Part shown: positions 53,301 to 62,505 of the stretch, one piece after another
How the letters are laid out: every line of letters begins with the position of its first letter
Numbering within the stretch: position 1 is the stretch's first letter
Source of the DNA: Duganella dendranthematis
GTDB taxonomy: Bacteria; Pseudomonadota; Gammaproteobacteria; Burkholderiales; Burkholderiaceae_D
Length of the DNA stretch: 64,000 bases
Assembly: GCF_012849375.1 (NCBI RefSeq)
Contig: NZ_CP051684.1
Span: forward strand, 3,286,001-3,350,000
Reading direction: 5' to 3'
The notes under the pieces: generated by a model
What the model was told of the DNA's origin: nothing
The model's input: the letters and a program-made list of their open reading frames with translations, nothing else
Databases searched by the model: none
Position numbers and translations under genes: made by a program

Positions 53301-54632
53301 ATGGAATACAGTCCTCCGCCACTTTTCAAGCAAGGCGCTTCGGCGCGGGTCAAGATGACGGTGTTCGCGTGCATATCGATTGCACTGCTGCTGGTCGACT
53401 CGCACATGCGCAGTCTGGAAACAGTGCGTTACTATGCCGGCGCGGTGCTGTCGCCGGTGCAGAAGGTGGCCTTGCTGCCGCGCGACGCCATCTACGGCGT
53501 CGGTGATTATTTCTCTACTTTGTCGTCGCTGGAAAAGCAGGTACGCGAATTGAAGACGCAGCAGATCGTCAATTCGCAGGCCTTGCAGCAGGCGCGCCTG
53601 CAGTCGGCGGAAAACGCCCAGCTGCGCAAGCTGATGGACGCGCGTGAGCGCCTGCCGGTCAAGTCGCAACTGGCCGAGGTGTTGTACGACGCGCGCGACG
53701 CCAACAGCCGCAAGATCATTCTCGATCGCGGTACCCATCATGATGTGGCGCTTGGCCTGCCGGTGATCGATAACCAGGGCGTGGTCGGTCAGGTCACGCG
53801 CGTGTTCCCTTTTACTTCGGAAGTGACGCTGCTGTCCGATAAGGAGCAGGCGATTCCGGTGCAGCTGCTGCGCAATGGCTTGCGCTCCGTGGCCTATGGG
53901 CGTGGCAAGTCGGGCAATCTGGAATTGCGGTTTACCGCACCGAATGCGGATATTCAGGTGGGCGATGTCGTTGTCACTTCGGGCCTGGATGGTGTGTATC
54001 CGGCCGGGCTGGCGGTGGCGCGCGTGACGCAGGTGGAAAACAGCGCCGGCGGTTCGTTCGGCGGCGTGATCTGCCAGCCGCTGGCGGGCATCACCAACAA
54101 CACGCAGCTGCTGATTCTGATGTCGACGCCGGACATGCCTGCGCGGCCGCCGGAAGAAGTCGAACGCGCACCGCGCAAACACAATAACAAGATGGCGCCG
54201 ATCAAAGACGCGCCGAAAGAGGGCGAGGGCCAGCCGGCTGCCGCAGGTGCCAATGGCGCCGCTGCGGCCACGCCGGCGCCAAACGGCGCAGCAGGGCTGT
54301 TCCCGGTCATGCCGCCACCGAAACCTGTTGTCGCTCCCGCCGCCGACGCCACCGCGCCAGGCACGGCGCCCGCTGCTGCATCGCCAGCCGCCGGCACCGG
54401 CGCTACGCCAGCCGGTGCGCCTGCCAACGCCGCTGCACAAGGCGCGCAGCGCGCCGCAGCCATGTCGCCCGCCGGCACAACGGCGACCGCGCCTGCTGCG
54501 GCGGGAGCGCGTCCAGCTGCGGCGCCGGCGAATACGACCGCCACGCCAGCTGCTGCGCGCGCGACAGCGCCTGCCGCCGCCCGCACCGTCACGCCGGCTG
54601 CCGCTACCCAACCTAAGGAGCCGGCACGATGA
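53301..54632 (+). CDS. mreC: Rod-shape protein MreC with a long Ala/Pro tail
   Basis: 443 residues from MEYSPPPLFKQG; a TTG three codons earlier is less likely. TM helix near 20-38, coiled coil about 65-105 (SLEKQVRELKTQQIVNSQAL), then the two beta domains (KIILDRGTHHDVALGLPVID; DVVVTSGLDGVYPAGLAVAR). From about residue 295 an Ala/Pro-rich tail of about 145 residues extends into the periplasm, unlike the much shorter tails of most MreC. MreC links MreB to PBP2 and RodA. Confidence 0.93.
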   Translation: MEYSPPPLFKQGASARVKMTVFACISIALLLVDSHMRSLETVRYYAGAVLSPVQKVALLPRDAIYGVGDYFSTLSSLEKQVRELKTQQIVNSQALQQARLQSAENAQLRKLMDARERLPVKSQLAEVLYDARDANSRKIILDRGTHHDVALGLPVIDNQGVVGQVTRVFPFTSEVTLLSDKEQAIPVQLLRNGLRSVAYGRGKSGNLELRFTAPNADIQVGDVVVTSGLDGVYPAGLAVARVTQVENSAGGSFGGVICQPLAGITNNTQLLILMSTPDMPARPPEEVERAPRKHNNKMAPIKDAPKEGEGQPAAAGANGAAAATPAPNGAAGLFPVMPPPKPVVAPAADATAPGTAPAAASPAAGTGATPAGAPANAAAQGAQRAAAMSPAGTTATAPAAAGARPAAAPANTTATPAAARATAPAAARTVTPAAATQPKEPAR

Positions 54633-55141
54633 ATCGTCCGCACTACATCCTGCTGCCGGTCAGCCCGATATTTATCGCCTTCAGCCTGTTCTGCGCTTTC
54701 CTGCTGAATCTCCTGCCATGGGGCCAGTTCGTCGGCGTGCCGGACTTCGTCGCGCTGCTGCTGGTGTTCTGGGGCGTGCACCAGCCGCGCAAGGTCGGCA
54801 TCGGCACCGCCTTCTTCCTCGGCCTGATGATGGACGTCCACGACTCCACCCTGCTGGGCGAGAACGCGCTGGCCTACACGCTGTTGTCCTACTTCGCCAT
54901 CATGCTGCATCGCCGGGTGCTGTGGTTCCCGATCTGGACCCAGGCCATCCACGTCTTCCCGCTGCTGGTGATGGCGCAAACGGTGCAGCTGCTGGTGCGC
55001 TTCTGCGTGTCCGGCAAAACGCCGGGCTGGTTCTACTTCGTTGAAAGCATGATCGCCGTCGTCCTGTGGCCAGTGGTCACCTGGATGCTGCTGGCGCCGC
55101 AGCGCCGCGCGGTCGACCGCGATCACACGCGCCCCATCTGA
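54629..55141 (+). CDS. mreD: Rod-shape protein MreD
   Basis: A 170-residue membrane protein with five or six spans, overlapping the mreC stop by four bases. It begins with IFIAFSLFCAFLLNLLPWGQ, and the typical FFLGLMMDVHDSTLLGENAL loop follows. MreD supports the MreC-MreB complex. mrdA follows 15 bp later. Confidence 0.93.
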   Translation: MNRPHYILLPVSPIFIAFSLFCAFLLNLLPWGQFVGVPDFVALLLVFWGVHQPRKVGIGTAFFLGLMMDVHDSTLLGENALAYTLLSYFAIMLHRRVLWFPIWTQAIHVFPLLVMAQTVQLLVRFCVSGKTPGWFYFVESMIAVVLWPVVTWMLLAPQRRAVDRDHTRPI

Positions 55142-55156
55142 CGCAGCGGTTCCGGC

Positions 55157-57205
55157 ATGACTGAAATTAAGGACAACCAGCGCGAACTCCAGCAGTTCCG
55201 CCTGCGCCTGACGGTGCTGGGCGGGATGGTGTTCTTCTGCTTCGCGTTGCTGCTGCTGCGCTTTGTCTGGCTGCAGATCGTCAAATACAGCGATTTCGCC
55301 GTCAAGGCCGAAGAGAACCGCATCGCCATCGTTCCCATCGTGCCGAACCGCGGCCTGATTTTGGACCGCAACGGCGCGGTCCTGGCGCGCAACTACTCGG
55401 CCTTCACGCTGGAGATCACGCCGTCCAAGCTGGCCGGCACGCTGGACGAAACCATCGACGAGCTGTCGAAACTGGTCAGCGTCGACATCAAGGACCGCAA
55501 GCGCTTCAAGAAGCTGCTGGACGAATCGAAGGGCTTCGAGAGCGTGCCGCTGCGCACCCGCCTGACCGAAGAAGAAGTGGCCCGCTTCAGCGCCCAGCGC
55601 TTCCGCTTCCCCGGCGTGGAAGTCCAGGCGCGCCTGTTCCGCCAGTACCCGCTGGGCGAAACCGCTTCCCACGTGATCGGCTTCATCGGCCGCATCAACC
55701 AGTCCGAGGTCAAGGCCATCGAGGGCACCGACGACGGCCCTAACTACAAGGGCACCGACCATATCGGCAAAGAGGGCCTGGAAAAGAGCTACGAGAAGCA
55801 GCTCCATGGCCAGACTGGTTACGAGGAAGTGGAAGTGTCGGCTGGCGGCCGCGCCATCCGCACGCTGTCGCGCACGCCCGCCACGCCGGGCAATAACCTG
55901 ATCCTGTCGATCGACATCGAACTGCAAAAGGTGGTGGAGGAAGCCTTTGGCGAATGGCGCGGCGCGTTCGTCGCCATCGAGCCGGAGACCGGCGACATCC
56001 TGGCCTACGTCTCGCGCCCTGGTTATGACCCCAATTTGTTCGTCGACGGCATCGACGCGCAAAGCTGGAACGACCTGAATACCTCGCTGGACCGGCCTAT
56101 GGTCAACCGGCCGCTGTCCGGCACCTATGCGCCGGGTTCCACCTTCAAACCTTTCATGGCGCTGGCCGCGCTGGAACTGGGCAAGCGCAATCCAGCCACC
56201 GCGTATCCCGATCCTGGCTTCTTCTACCTCGGCGGCCACAAATTCCGCGACGATAAAGTCGGCGGCCACGGTAACGTCGATCTGCGCCGCTCGATCATCG
56301 TGTCCTGCAATACCTACTACTACCAGCTGGGTAACGACATGGGGATCGACGCCATCACCACGTTCATGCAGCCGTTCGGCTTTGGCCAGAAGACCGGCAT
56401 CGACCTCGATAACGAAAAGACCGGCGTGCTGCCGTCCAAGGAATGGAAGCGCAGCCGCTTCAAGGGCAACGCCGGACGCTGGGTCGGCGGTGACACCATC
56501 TCGGTCAGCAACGGTTCGGGCTACAACTCGTACACGCCGCTGCAGATCGCCCACGCCATGGCCAACCTGGCCAACGACGGCGTGGTGATGAAGCCGCACC
56601 TGGTCAAGATCGTGGAAGACGGCGCCACCCGCGCGCGCAAGCTGACCGTGCCGAAGGAAAGCTACCGCATTCCGCTGAAGCAGGAAAACATCGACATCAT
56701 CAAGAGCGCGATGGTGGGCGTGAACAGCGAAGCAGGGGGCACCGCGTTCCGCGCCTTCACCAACGCCGGCTATACCTCGGGCGGCAAGACCGGTACCGCG
56801 CAGGTGGTGGGCATCAAGGCCAATGAGAAGTACAACAAGTCGGCGCTGGCCGAACGCCTGCGCGACAACGCGCTGTACACCGCGTTTGCGCCGGCCGACA
56901 AGCCGAAGATCGTCATCGCCATGGTGGTGGAAAATGCCGGCTGGGGTGCGGAGATCGCCGCGCCGATCGCCCGCAAGGCGCTCGACTTCTACCTGCTGGG
57001 CAAGCGCCCGACCGACAAGGAAACTACCAAGGTGCCGAAGGAAGACGCGGCCGAAATCGTGCCGATCGAAGATCCGGAGGCTGCCGAAGCCGCAGCTGCC
57101 GCTGCCGAATCGCGCCGTGAGCCGGCGCCGACTCCAGCACCGCCGCCAACGCCAGCCGCCACGCCGGCGCCGCAGCCGCTCGCGCCGGCGCGCAAGAAAC
57201 AATAA
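55157..57205 (+). CDS. mrdA: Penicillin-binding protein 2 (copy 1)
   Basis: 682 residues: one TM helix (about 18-40), pedestal and head domain, then transpeptidase. Active-site motifs are intact: SxxK in GTYAPGSTFKPFMALAAL, SxN in IIVSCNTYYYQLG and KTG in TSGGKTGTAQVVG. A Pro/Ala/Glu-rich tail of about 50 residues follows the domain and is longer than in copy 2. It cross-links lateral-wall peptidoglycan with RodA. Confidence 0.95.
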   Translation: MTEIKDNQRELQQFRLRLTVLGGMVFFCFALLLLRFVWLQIVKYSDFAVKAEENRIAIVPIVPNRGLILDRNGAVLARNYSAFTLEITPSKLAGTLDETIDELSKLVSVDIKDRKRFKKLLDESKGFESVPLRTRLTEEEVARFSAQRFRFPGVEVQARLFRQYPLGETASHVIGFIGRINQSEVKAIEGTDDGPNYKGTDHIGKEGLEKSYEKQLHGQTGYEEVEVSAGGRAIRTLSRTPATPGNNLILSIDIELQKVVEEAFGEWRGAFVAIEPETGDILAYVSRPGYDPNLFVDGIDAQSWNDLNTSLDRPMVNRPLSGTYAPGSTFKPFMALAALELGKRNPATAYPDPGFFYLGGHKFRDDKVGGHGNVDLRRSIIVSCNTYYYQLGNDMGIDAITTFMQPFGFGQKTGIDLDNEKTGVLPSKEWKRSRFKGNAGRWVGGDTISVSNGSGYNSYTPLQIAHAMANLANDGVVMKPHLVKIVEDGATRARKLTVPKESYRIPLKQENIDIIKSAMVGVNSEAGGTAFRAFTNAGYTSGGKTGTAQVVGIKANEKYNKSALAERLRDNALYTAFAPADKPKIVIAMVVENAGWGAEIAAPIARKALDFYLLGKRPTDKETTKVPKEDAAEIVPIEDPEAAEAAAAAAESRREPAPTPAPPPTPAATPAPQPLAPARKKQ

Positions 57206-57218
57206 GGACCAGTACATC

Positions 57219-58331
57219 ATGCGCATCCATGAGAGACGTTCGCTGTGGCGTCGAATGCGACCATACTTCACCGTCTTCGACGGCCCGCTGACCATTATCA
57301 TCATGATGCTGCTGACGGTCAGCCTGGTGACGCTGTACTCGGCCAGCATCGGCATCCCCGGTAAAATGGAAGACCAGGTGCGCAACATCTTCCTGTCGTT
57401 CTTCATCATGTGGGTGGTGGCGAATATTTCGCCGCAGATGATGATGCGGATCGCGGTGCCGGCCTACGCCATCGGCGTGTTCCTGCTGGTGTGCGTGGCG
57501 CTGTTCGGCACCATCAAGCTGGGGGCGCGGCGCTGGCTGCACGTCGGCATCGACATCCAGCCGTCCGAATTCATGAAGATCGTCATGCCGCTGATGCTGG
57601 CGTGGTTCTTCCAGAGCCGCTCCGGCCACCTGACCTGGCAATCGTATGCGATTGCCGCGCTGCTGTTGGCGGTGCCGGTCGGCCTGATCGTCCGCCAGCC
57701 TGACCTGGGCACGGCGCTGCTGGTAGTGGCGGCCGGCTTCTGCGTGATCTTTTTGGCGGGCCTGGCGTGGAAGGCGTTGATTGGGCTGATCGTGGCCGGG
57801 GCGGCGGCGCTGCCGATTATCTGGTCGGTGCTGCACGACTACCAGCGCGAACGCGTGATGACGCTGATCGATCCCACCACCGATCCGCTGGGCAAAGGCT
57901 TCCACATCATCCAGTCCACCATCGCGGTGGGCTCGGGCGGCATTACCGGCAAGGGCTGGACCCATGGCACGCAGGCCCACCTAGAATTCATCCCGGAGCG
58001 CACCACCGACTTTATCTTCGCCGTGTACTCGGAGGAGTTTGGCCTGGTCGGTAACCTGATCCTGATGGTGCTGTATCTGCTGCTGATCGGCCGTGGCCTG
58101 ATGATCGCCGGGAACGCGCCCAACTTCTTTACCCGCCTGCTGGCCGGCGCGATCACCATGATTTACTTCACCTACGCCTTCGTCAACATGGGCATGGTCA
58201 GCGGCATCCTGCCGGTGGTGGGCGTGCCGCTGCCGTTCATGAGCTACGGCGGCACTGCGCTGCTGACGCTGGGCCTGGGCGGCGGCATCTTGATGAGCAT
58301 ACAGCGGCACCGCAAACTGGTGCAGACCTGA
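57219..58331 (+). CDS. rodA: SEDS peptidoglycan polymerase RodA (copy 1)
   Basis: 370 residues with ten membrane spans. SEDS features are IQPSEFMKIVMPLMLAWFF, RQPDLGTALLV, the large loop HDYQRERVMTLIDPTTDPLG, GTQAHLEFIPERTTDFIFAV and PLPFMSYGGTALLTLGLGGG. It starts at an ATG ten bases after AAGGA. It shares its last base with the first base of the second rodA. Confidence 0.95.
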   Translation: MRIHERRSLWRRMRPYFTVFDGPLTIIIMMLLTVSLVTLYSASIGIPGKMEDQVRNIFLSFFIMWVVANISPQMMMRIAVPAYAIGVFLLVCVALFGTIKLGARRWLHVGIDIQPSEFMKIVMPLMLAWFFQSRSGHLTWQSYAIAALLLAVPVGLIVRQPDLGTALLVVAAGFCVIFLAGLAWKALIGLIVAGAAALPIIWSVLHDYQRERVMTLIDPTTDPLGKGFHIIQSTIAVGSGGITGKGWTHGTQAHLEFIPERTTDFIFAVYSEEFGLVGNLILMVLYLLLIGRGLMIAGNAPNFFTRLLAGAITMIYFTYAFVNMGMVSGILPVVGVPLPFMSYGGTALLTLGLGGGILMSIQRHRKLVQT

Positions 58332-59443
58332 TGGGCCTTGCGGGCGGACGTCCGTGGTGGCAGCGCCTGCGGCCCTACGTGATGGTGTTTGATGCGCCGC
58401 TGGCGTTGATCATCGTGGCGCTGCTGTCGGTCGGCCTGGTCACGTTGTACTCGGCCGGCATCGCCATTCCCGGCAAGGTGTGGGACCAGCTGCGCAATAT
58501 CGCGGCTGCGGTGCTGGTGCTGTGGTTCGTGGCGAACATCCCGCCGCAGATGATGATGCGGCTGGCCGTGCCGGCCTACGTGATCGGCGTGGCGCTGCTG
58601 GTGGCGGTGGCGCTGTTTGGCGTGATCAAGGGCGGCTCGCGCCGTTGGCTGTATGTCGGCACGCAGATCCAGCCGTCCGAATTGATGAAGATCGCCATGC
58701 CGCTGATGCTGGCCTGGTTCTTCCAGCGCGAGCAAGGCCATGTCAGTTGGCGCACTTACGTCATGGCCGCCGTGCTGCTGGCGATACCGGCCGGCCTGAT
58801 TGCGCGCCAGCCGGATCTGGGCACGGCGATGCTGGTGACCATGGCCGGCGCCTGCGTGATCTTCCTCGGCGGCCTGTCGTGGAAAGCGCTGGGCGCCTTG
58901 TTCGCCGCTGGCGCGGCGTCGTTGCCGGTGCTGTGGACTTTCATGCACGATTACCAGCGCGACCGCGTGCTGACGCTGATCGATCCCTATCACGACCCGC
59001 TGGGCAAGGGCTTCCATATCATCCAGTCGATGATCGCCATCGGCTCCGGCGGCGTGACCGGCAAGGGCTGGACCCACGGCACCCAGGCTCACCTGGAATT
59101 CATCCCCGAACGCACCACCGACTTTATTTTCGCTGTGTTTTCCGAGGAGTTTGGACTGCTCGGGATTCTGGTGCTGATGGTGCTGTACCTGCTGCTGATC
59201 TGGCGTGGCTTGAGCATCACACTGAACGCGCCGACGCTGTTCACGCGCCTGCTGGCCGGCGCCATCACCATGATTTACTTTACCTACGCCTTCGTCAACA
59301 TGGGCATGGTGAGCGGCATCATCCCGGTGGTGGGCGTGCCGCTGCCGTTCATGAGTTACGGCGGCACCGCGCTGATGACGCTCGGCCTGGGCGGCGGCAT
59401 TTTGATGAGCATCCAGCGCCATAGCCGAGAGGTCAGGGGATGA
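58331..59443 (+). CDS. rodA: SEDS peptidoglycan polymerase RodA (copy 2)
   Basis: 370 residues, the same length as copy 1 and clearly paralogous: IQPSELMKIAMPLMLAWFFQ, HDYQRDRVLTLIDPYHDPLG, GTQAHLEFIPERTTDFIFAV and FMSYGGTALMTLGLGGGILM. All regions that define an active SEDS protein remain. Its start overlaps the copy 1 stop and its stop overlaps the second mrdA (ATGA), so the four genes are coupled. Division of labour between the copies is unknown. Confidence 0.93.
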   Translation: MGLAGGRPWWQRLRPYVMVFDAPLALIIVALLSVGLVTLYSAGIAIPGKVWDQLRNIAAAVLVLWFVANIPPQMMMRLAVPAYVIGVALLVAVALFGVIKGGSRRWLYVGTQIQPSELMKIAMPLMLAWFFQREQGHVSWRTYVMAAVLLAIPAGLIARQPDLGTAMLVTMAGACVIFLGGLSWKALGALFAAGAASLPVLWTFMHDYQRDRVLTLIDPYHDPLGKGFHIIQSMIAIGSGGVTGKGWTHGTQAHLEFIPERTTDFIFAVFSEEFGLLGILVLMVLYLLLIWRGLSITLNAPTLFTRLLAGAITMIYFTYAFVNMGMVSGIIPVVGVPLPFMSYGGTALMTLGLGGGILMSIQRHSREVRG

Positions 59444-61359
59444 CCGAGTTCAAAGACACCGAAGTCGAGATGCGCGAGTTCCGCCTGCGCGTGACAACGC
59501 TGGGCGGGCTGGTATTCCTGTGCTTCGTGCTGTTGCTGGCGCGCTTCGTCTGGCTGCAGATCGTCAAGCACAATGACTTCGCCGTGAAGGCGGAAGAGAA
59601 CCGCATTTCGCTGCTGCCAATAGTGCCGAATCGTGGTCTGATTTTGGACCGCAACGGCGTGGTCCTGGCGCGCAACTACTCGGCCTATACGCTGGAGATT
59701 ACGCCGTCCAAGCTGGAAGCGCCGCTGGATGACACTATTGCCGAGCTGTCCAAGCTGGTGGAGGTTGAGGTCAAAGACCGCCGCCGCTTCAAGAAGCTGA
59801 TGGACGACTCCAAAGGTTTTGAGAGCGTGCCGCTACGCACCCACCTCACCGACGAAGAAGTCGCCCGCTTCAGTGCGCAGCACTTCCGCTTTCCCGGCGT
59901 CGAAGTGCAGGCGCGCCTGTTCCGTCAATATCCGCTGGGCGAAAGCGCTTCGCACGTCATCGGCTACATCGGCCGCGTAAGCCGTGCCGAAGCCGATGCG
60001 CTGGACGACAGCGACGATGCCGCCAACTATCGCGGCACCGACCATATCGGCAAAGAGGGGCTGGAGAAAAGCTACGAGAAGCTATTACATGGCCAGGCCG
60101 GCTTCGAGGAAGTGGAGAAGACGTCCGGCGGCCGCGCCGTGCGCACCTTGTCGCGCACGCCGGCCAAGGCGGGCAGCAACCTGATACTGTCGATCGACAT
60201 CGAACTGCAAAAAATCGTGGAGGAAGCTTTCGGCGACCGTCGCGGCGCACTGGTGGCGATTGAGCCGGAAACCGGCGACGTGCTGGCCTTCGTCTCGCGG
60301 CCCGGCTACGATCCGAACCTGTTTGTGGACGGCATCGACACGCAAAGCTGGGACGAATTGAATACCTCGGCGGACAAACCGATGGTCAACCGCCCGCTGT
60401 CCGGCACCTACGCGCCGGGTTCCACCTTTAAACCATTCATGGCGCTGGCGGCGCTGGAACTGGGCAAGCGCACGCCGTCGCAGGTGACCTATGATCCTGG
60501 TTACTTCATGCTGGGTGGGCATCGCTTTAACGACGACGTGGCGGGCGGGCATGGCTCGGTCGACATGCGCAAGTCCATCATCGTGTCCTGCAATACCTAC
60601 TACTACTCGCTCGGTCATGACATGGGCATCAACGCCATCCACGACTTCATGCAGCCGTTTGGCTTTGGCCAGCAGACCGGCATCGACCTCGATAACGAAA
60701 AGACCGGCGCGCTGCCATCGCCGGAGTGGAAGGCCAGGCGCTTCAAAGGTGCGGCGGGACGCTGGGTCGGTGGTGATACTATCTCGGTCAGCAATGGTTC
60801 GGGCCTGAATGCTTACACGCCGTTACAGATCGCGCACGCCGTGGCCAATCTGGCAAACAATGGCGTGGTGATGAAGCCGCACCTGGTGAAGATCGTTGAA
60901 GACAGCACGACCCACGCCCGCAAGTTGACGGTGGCGCAGCAGAGCTATCGGATTCCGCTCAAGCAGGAAAACATCGACTTTATCAAGAACGCGATGGTGG
61001 GTGTGACCAGCGAGCCGGGTGGCACGGCGTATCGCGTATTTGCCAACGCCGGCTACACAGTGGGCGGCAAGACCGGCACCGCGCAGGTCATCACGATTAA
61101 AAAAGGCGAGAAGTACAACGCCGCCAGACTGGCCGAACGCCTGCGCGACAATGCGCTGTTCACCGCTTTTGCGCCGGTGGACAAGCCGCGCATCGTGCTG
61201 GCCATGGTGGTGGAAAACGCGGGGCATGGTGGCGAAGCCGCCGCGCCGATCGCGCGCAAAGCGCTGGATTATTACCTGCTGGGCAAACGTCCGGCGGAGA
61301 AGGACAAGAACAAAGTGGAAAAACAAGATACGGAGAACGGCGATGCGCCTGCAACGTAA
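59440..61359 (+). CDS. mrdA: Penicillin-binding protein 2 (copy 2)
   Basis: 639 residues, paralogous to the 682-residue copy 1 but with a shorter C-terminal tail. The catalytic motifs are intact: GTYAPGSTFKPF, IIVSCNTYYYSLG, VGGKTGTAQVI. Stretches near 59638-59715 are almost identical at the DNA level to 55358-55435 in copy 1. It overlaps rodA copy 2 at its start and rlpA at its end (17 bp). Confidence 0.93.
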   Translation: MTEFKDTEVEMREFRLRVTTLGGLVFLCFVLLLARFVWLQIVKHNDFAVKAEENRISLLPIVPNRGLILDRNGVVLARNYSAYTLEITPSKLEAPLDDTIAELSKLVEVEVKDRRRFKKLMDDSKGFESVPLRTHLTDEEVARFSAQHFRFPGVEVQARLFRQYPLGESASHVIGYIGRVSRAEADALDDSDDAANYRGTDHIGKEGLEKSYEKLLHGQAGFEEVEKTSGGRAVRTLSRTPAKAGSNLILSIDIELQKIVEEAFGDRRGALVAIEPETGDVLAFVSRPGYDPNLFVDGIDTQSWDELNTSADKPMVNRPLSGTYAPGSTFKPFMALAALELGKRTPSQVTYDPGYFMLGGHRFNDDVAGGHGSVDMRKSIIVSCNTYYYSLGHDMGINAIHDFMQPFGFGQQTGIDLDNEKTGALPSPEWKARRFKGAAGRWVGGDTISVSNGSGLNAYTPLQIAHAVANLANNGVVMKPHLVKIVEDSTTHARKLTVAQQSYRIPLKQENIDFIKNAMVGVTSEPGGTAYRVFANAGYTVGGKTGTAQVITIKKGEKYNAARLAERLRDNALFTAFAPVDKPRIVLAMVVENAGHGGEAAAPIARKALDYYLLGKRPAEKDKNKVEKQDTENGDAPAT

Positions 61360-62491
61360 CCATCTCCTGCATCTGACGGCGATGGCATCCGCGCTGGTGC
61401 TGGTCGGCTGCGGCACGGCGCCGGTGGCGACCGAGCGCACGCCACGCCCAGTGCAGTCGCAAGGCCCGGTGATCAAGGCGCCGTCCACCACCAAGCCCGA
61501 TCCGACGCTGCCGGTGCTGCCGCCGGCGAACTCGGGACGCGGCGGCTACTATCAGGACGATGGCCCAGGCGACGCGCCGCCACCCAATCTGATGGATACG
61601 CCGGATGCCGACGTTCGTAACGACCCGCTGCTGCCGCGCTCCAACCGTCCTTACGTCGTCTTTGGCAAAACCTATACGCCGATCACCGACGATCAGCCGT
61701 TCACTCAGATTGGTGTCGGCAGCTGGTACGGCAAGAAATTCCATGGCCAGCGCACGTCGTCCGGTGAACTGTACGATATGTACAAGATGACGGCTGCGCA
61801 TCCGACGCTACCGATTCCTTCTTACGCGCGCTTGACCAATATGGTCAGCGGCGCGGCGGTGATTGTGAGGATTAACGATCGTGGGCCGTTCCACGCCAGC
61901 CGCGCCATCGACGTCTCGTACACGGCGGCGCTGAAGCTTGGCCTGCTGGGCAAGGGCAGTCATGAACTGAAGATTGAGCGCATCCTGCCGGAAGAAGTCG
62001 ACCGCATACTGGCCACGCGCGAAGGTCTGTCCGGCAGTACCAAGCCGCGCCTGACGCCAACCGCCAAGACCTCGTTACCATCGACGCAGCAACCATCCGC
62101 GCCGGTGGCGCCGACGCCGAGCGTGACCGCCAAGATGATCGATACGCCGCTGGTGCTGACGCCGTCCGCGCCGGGCGGTTCGCCGGTGCCGGTGAGCGCT
62201 GCGCCGAAAGACATCGAGTCGCTGATGTTGACCGAGCGCGCGCCTAACGCCGATGCCGCGCCGGCGGTGGCGGGCGGTTTCTACTTGCAGCTGGGCGCTT
62301 ACTCGCGTGCGGAAAACGCCGAGGTAATACGCGGCAAGCTGGCCGGAAAATTGAATGGACTGGACGTGGTACAGAGCGGATCGGTGTATCGCCTGTATGG
62401 CGGTCCGTTCGCGACTCGCCAGGAAGCGCTGCAGGCGGCACAAGGGCTGCCGCCGTCACTGGGCATCAAGCCTATTGTGGTTCAACGATAA
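61343..62491 (+). CDS. rlpA: RlpA-family septal ring lytic transglycosylase
   Basis: A 382-residue lipoprotein from the ATG at 61343. The lipobox is ALVLVGC (Cys near 24). The double-psi barrel has IGVGSWYGKKFHGQRTSSGE and VIVRINDRGPFHASRAIDVS, with the catalytic Asp in NDRGPF. A Pro/Ser/Thr linker leads to a C-terminal SPOR domain (GGFYLQLGAYSRAENAEVIR, ending PIVVQR). It acts on denuded glycan strands. It is the last gene of the elongasome cluster. Confidence 0.93.
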   Translation: MRLQRNHLLHLTAMASALVLVGCGTAPVATERTPRPVQSQGPVIKAPSTTKPDPTLPVLPPANSGRGGYYQDDGPGDAPPPNLMDTPDADVRNDPLLPRSNRPYVVFGKTYTPITDDQPFTQIGVGSWYGKKFHGQRTSSGELYDMYKMTAAHPTLPIPSYARLTNMVSGAAVIVRINDRGPFHASRAIDVSYTAALKLGLLGKGSHELKIERILPEEVDRILATREGLSGSTKPRLTPTAKTSLPSTQQPSAPVAPTPSVTAKMIDTPLVLTPSAPGGSPVPVSAAPKDIESLMLTERAPNADAAPAVAGGFYLQLGAYSRAENAEVIRGKLAGKLNGLDVVQSGSVYRLYGGPFATRQEALQAAQGLPPSLGIKPIVVQR

Positions 62492-62505
62492 CCAGCAGCG
62501 CTGAT

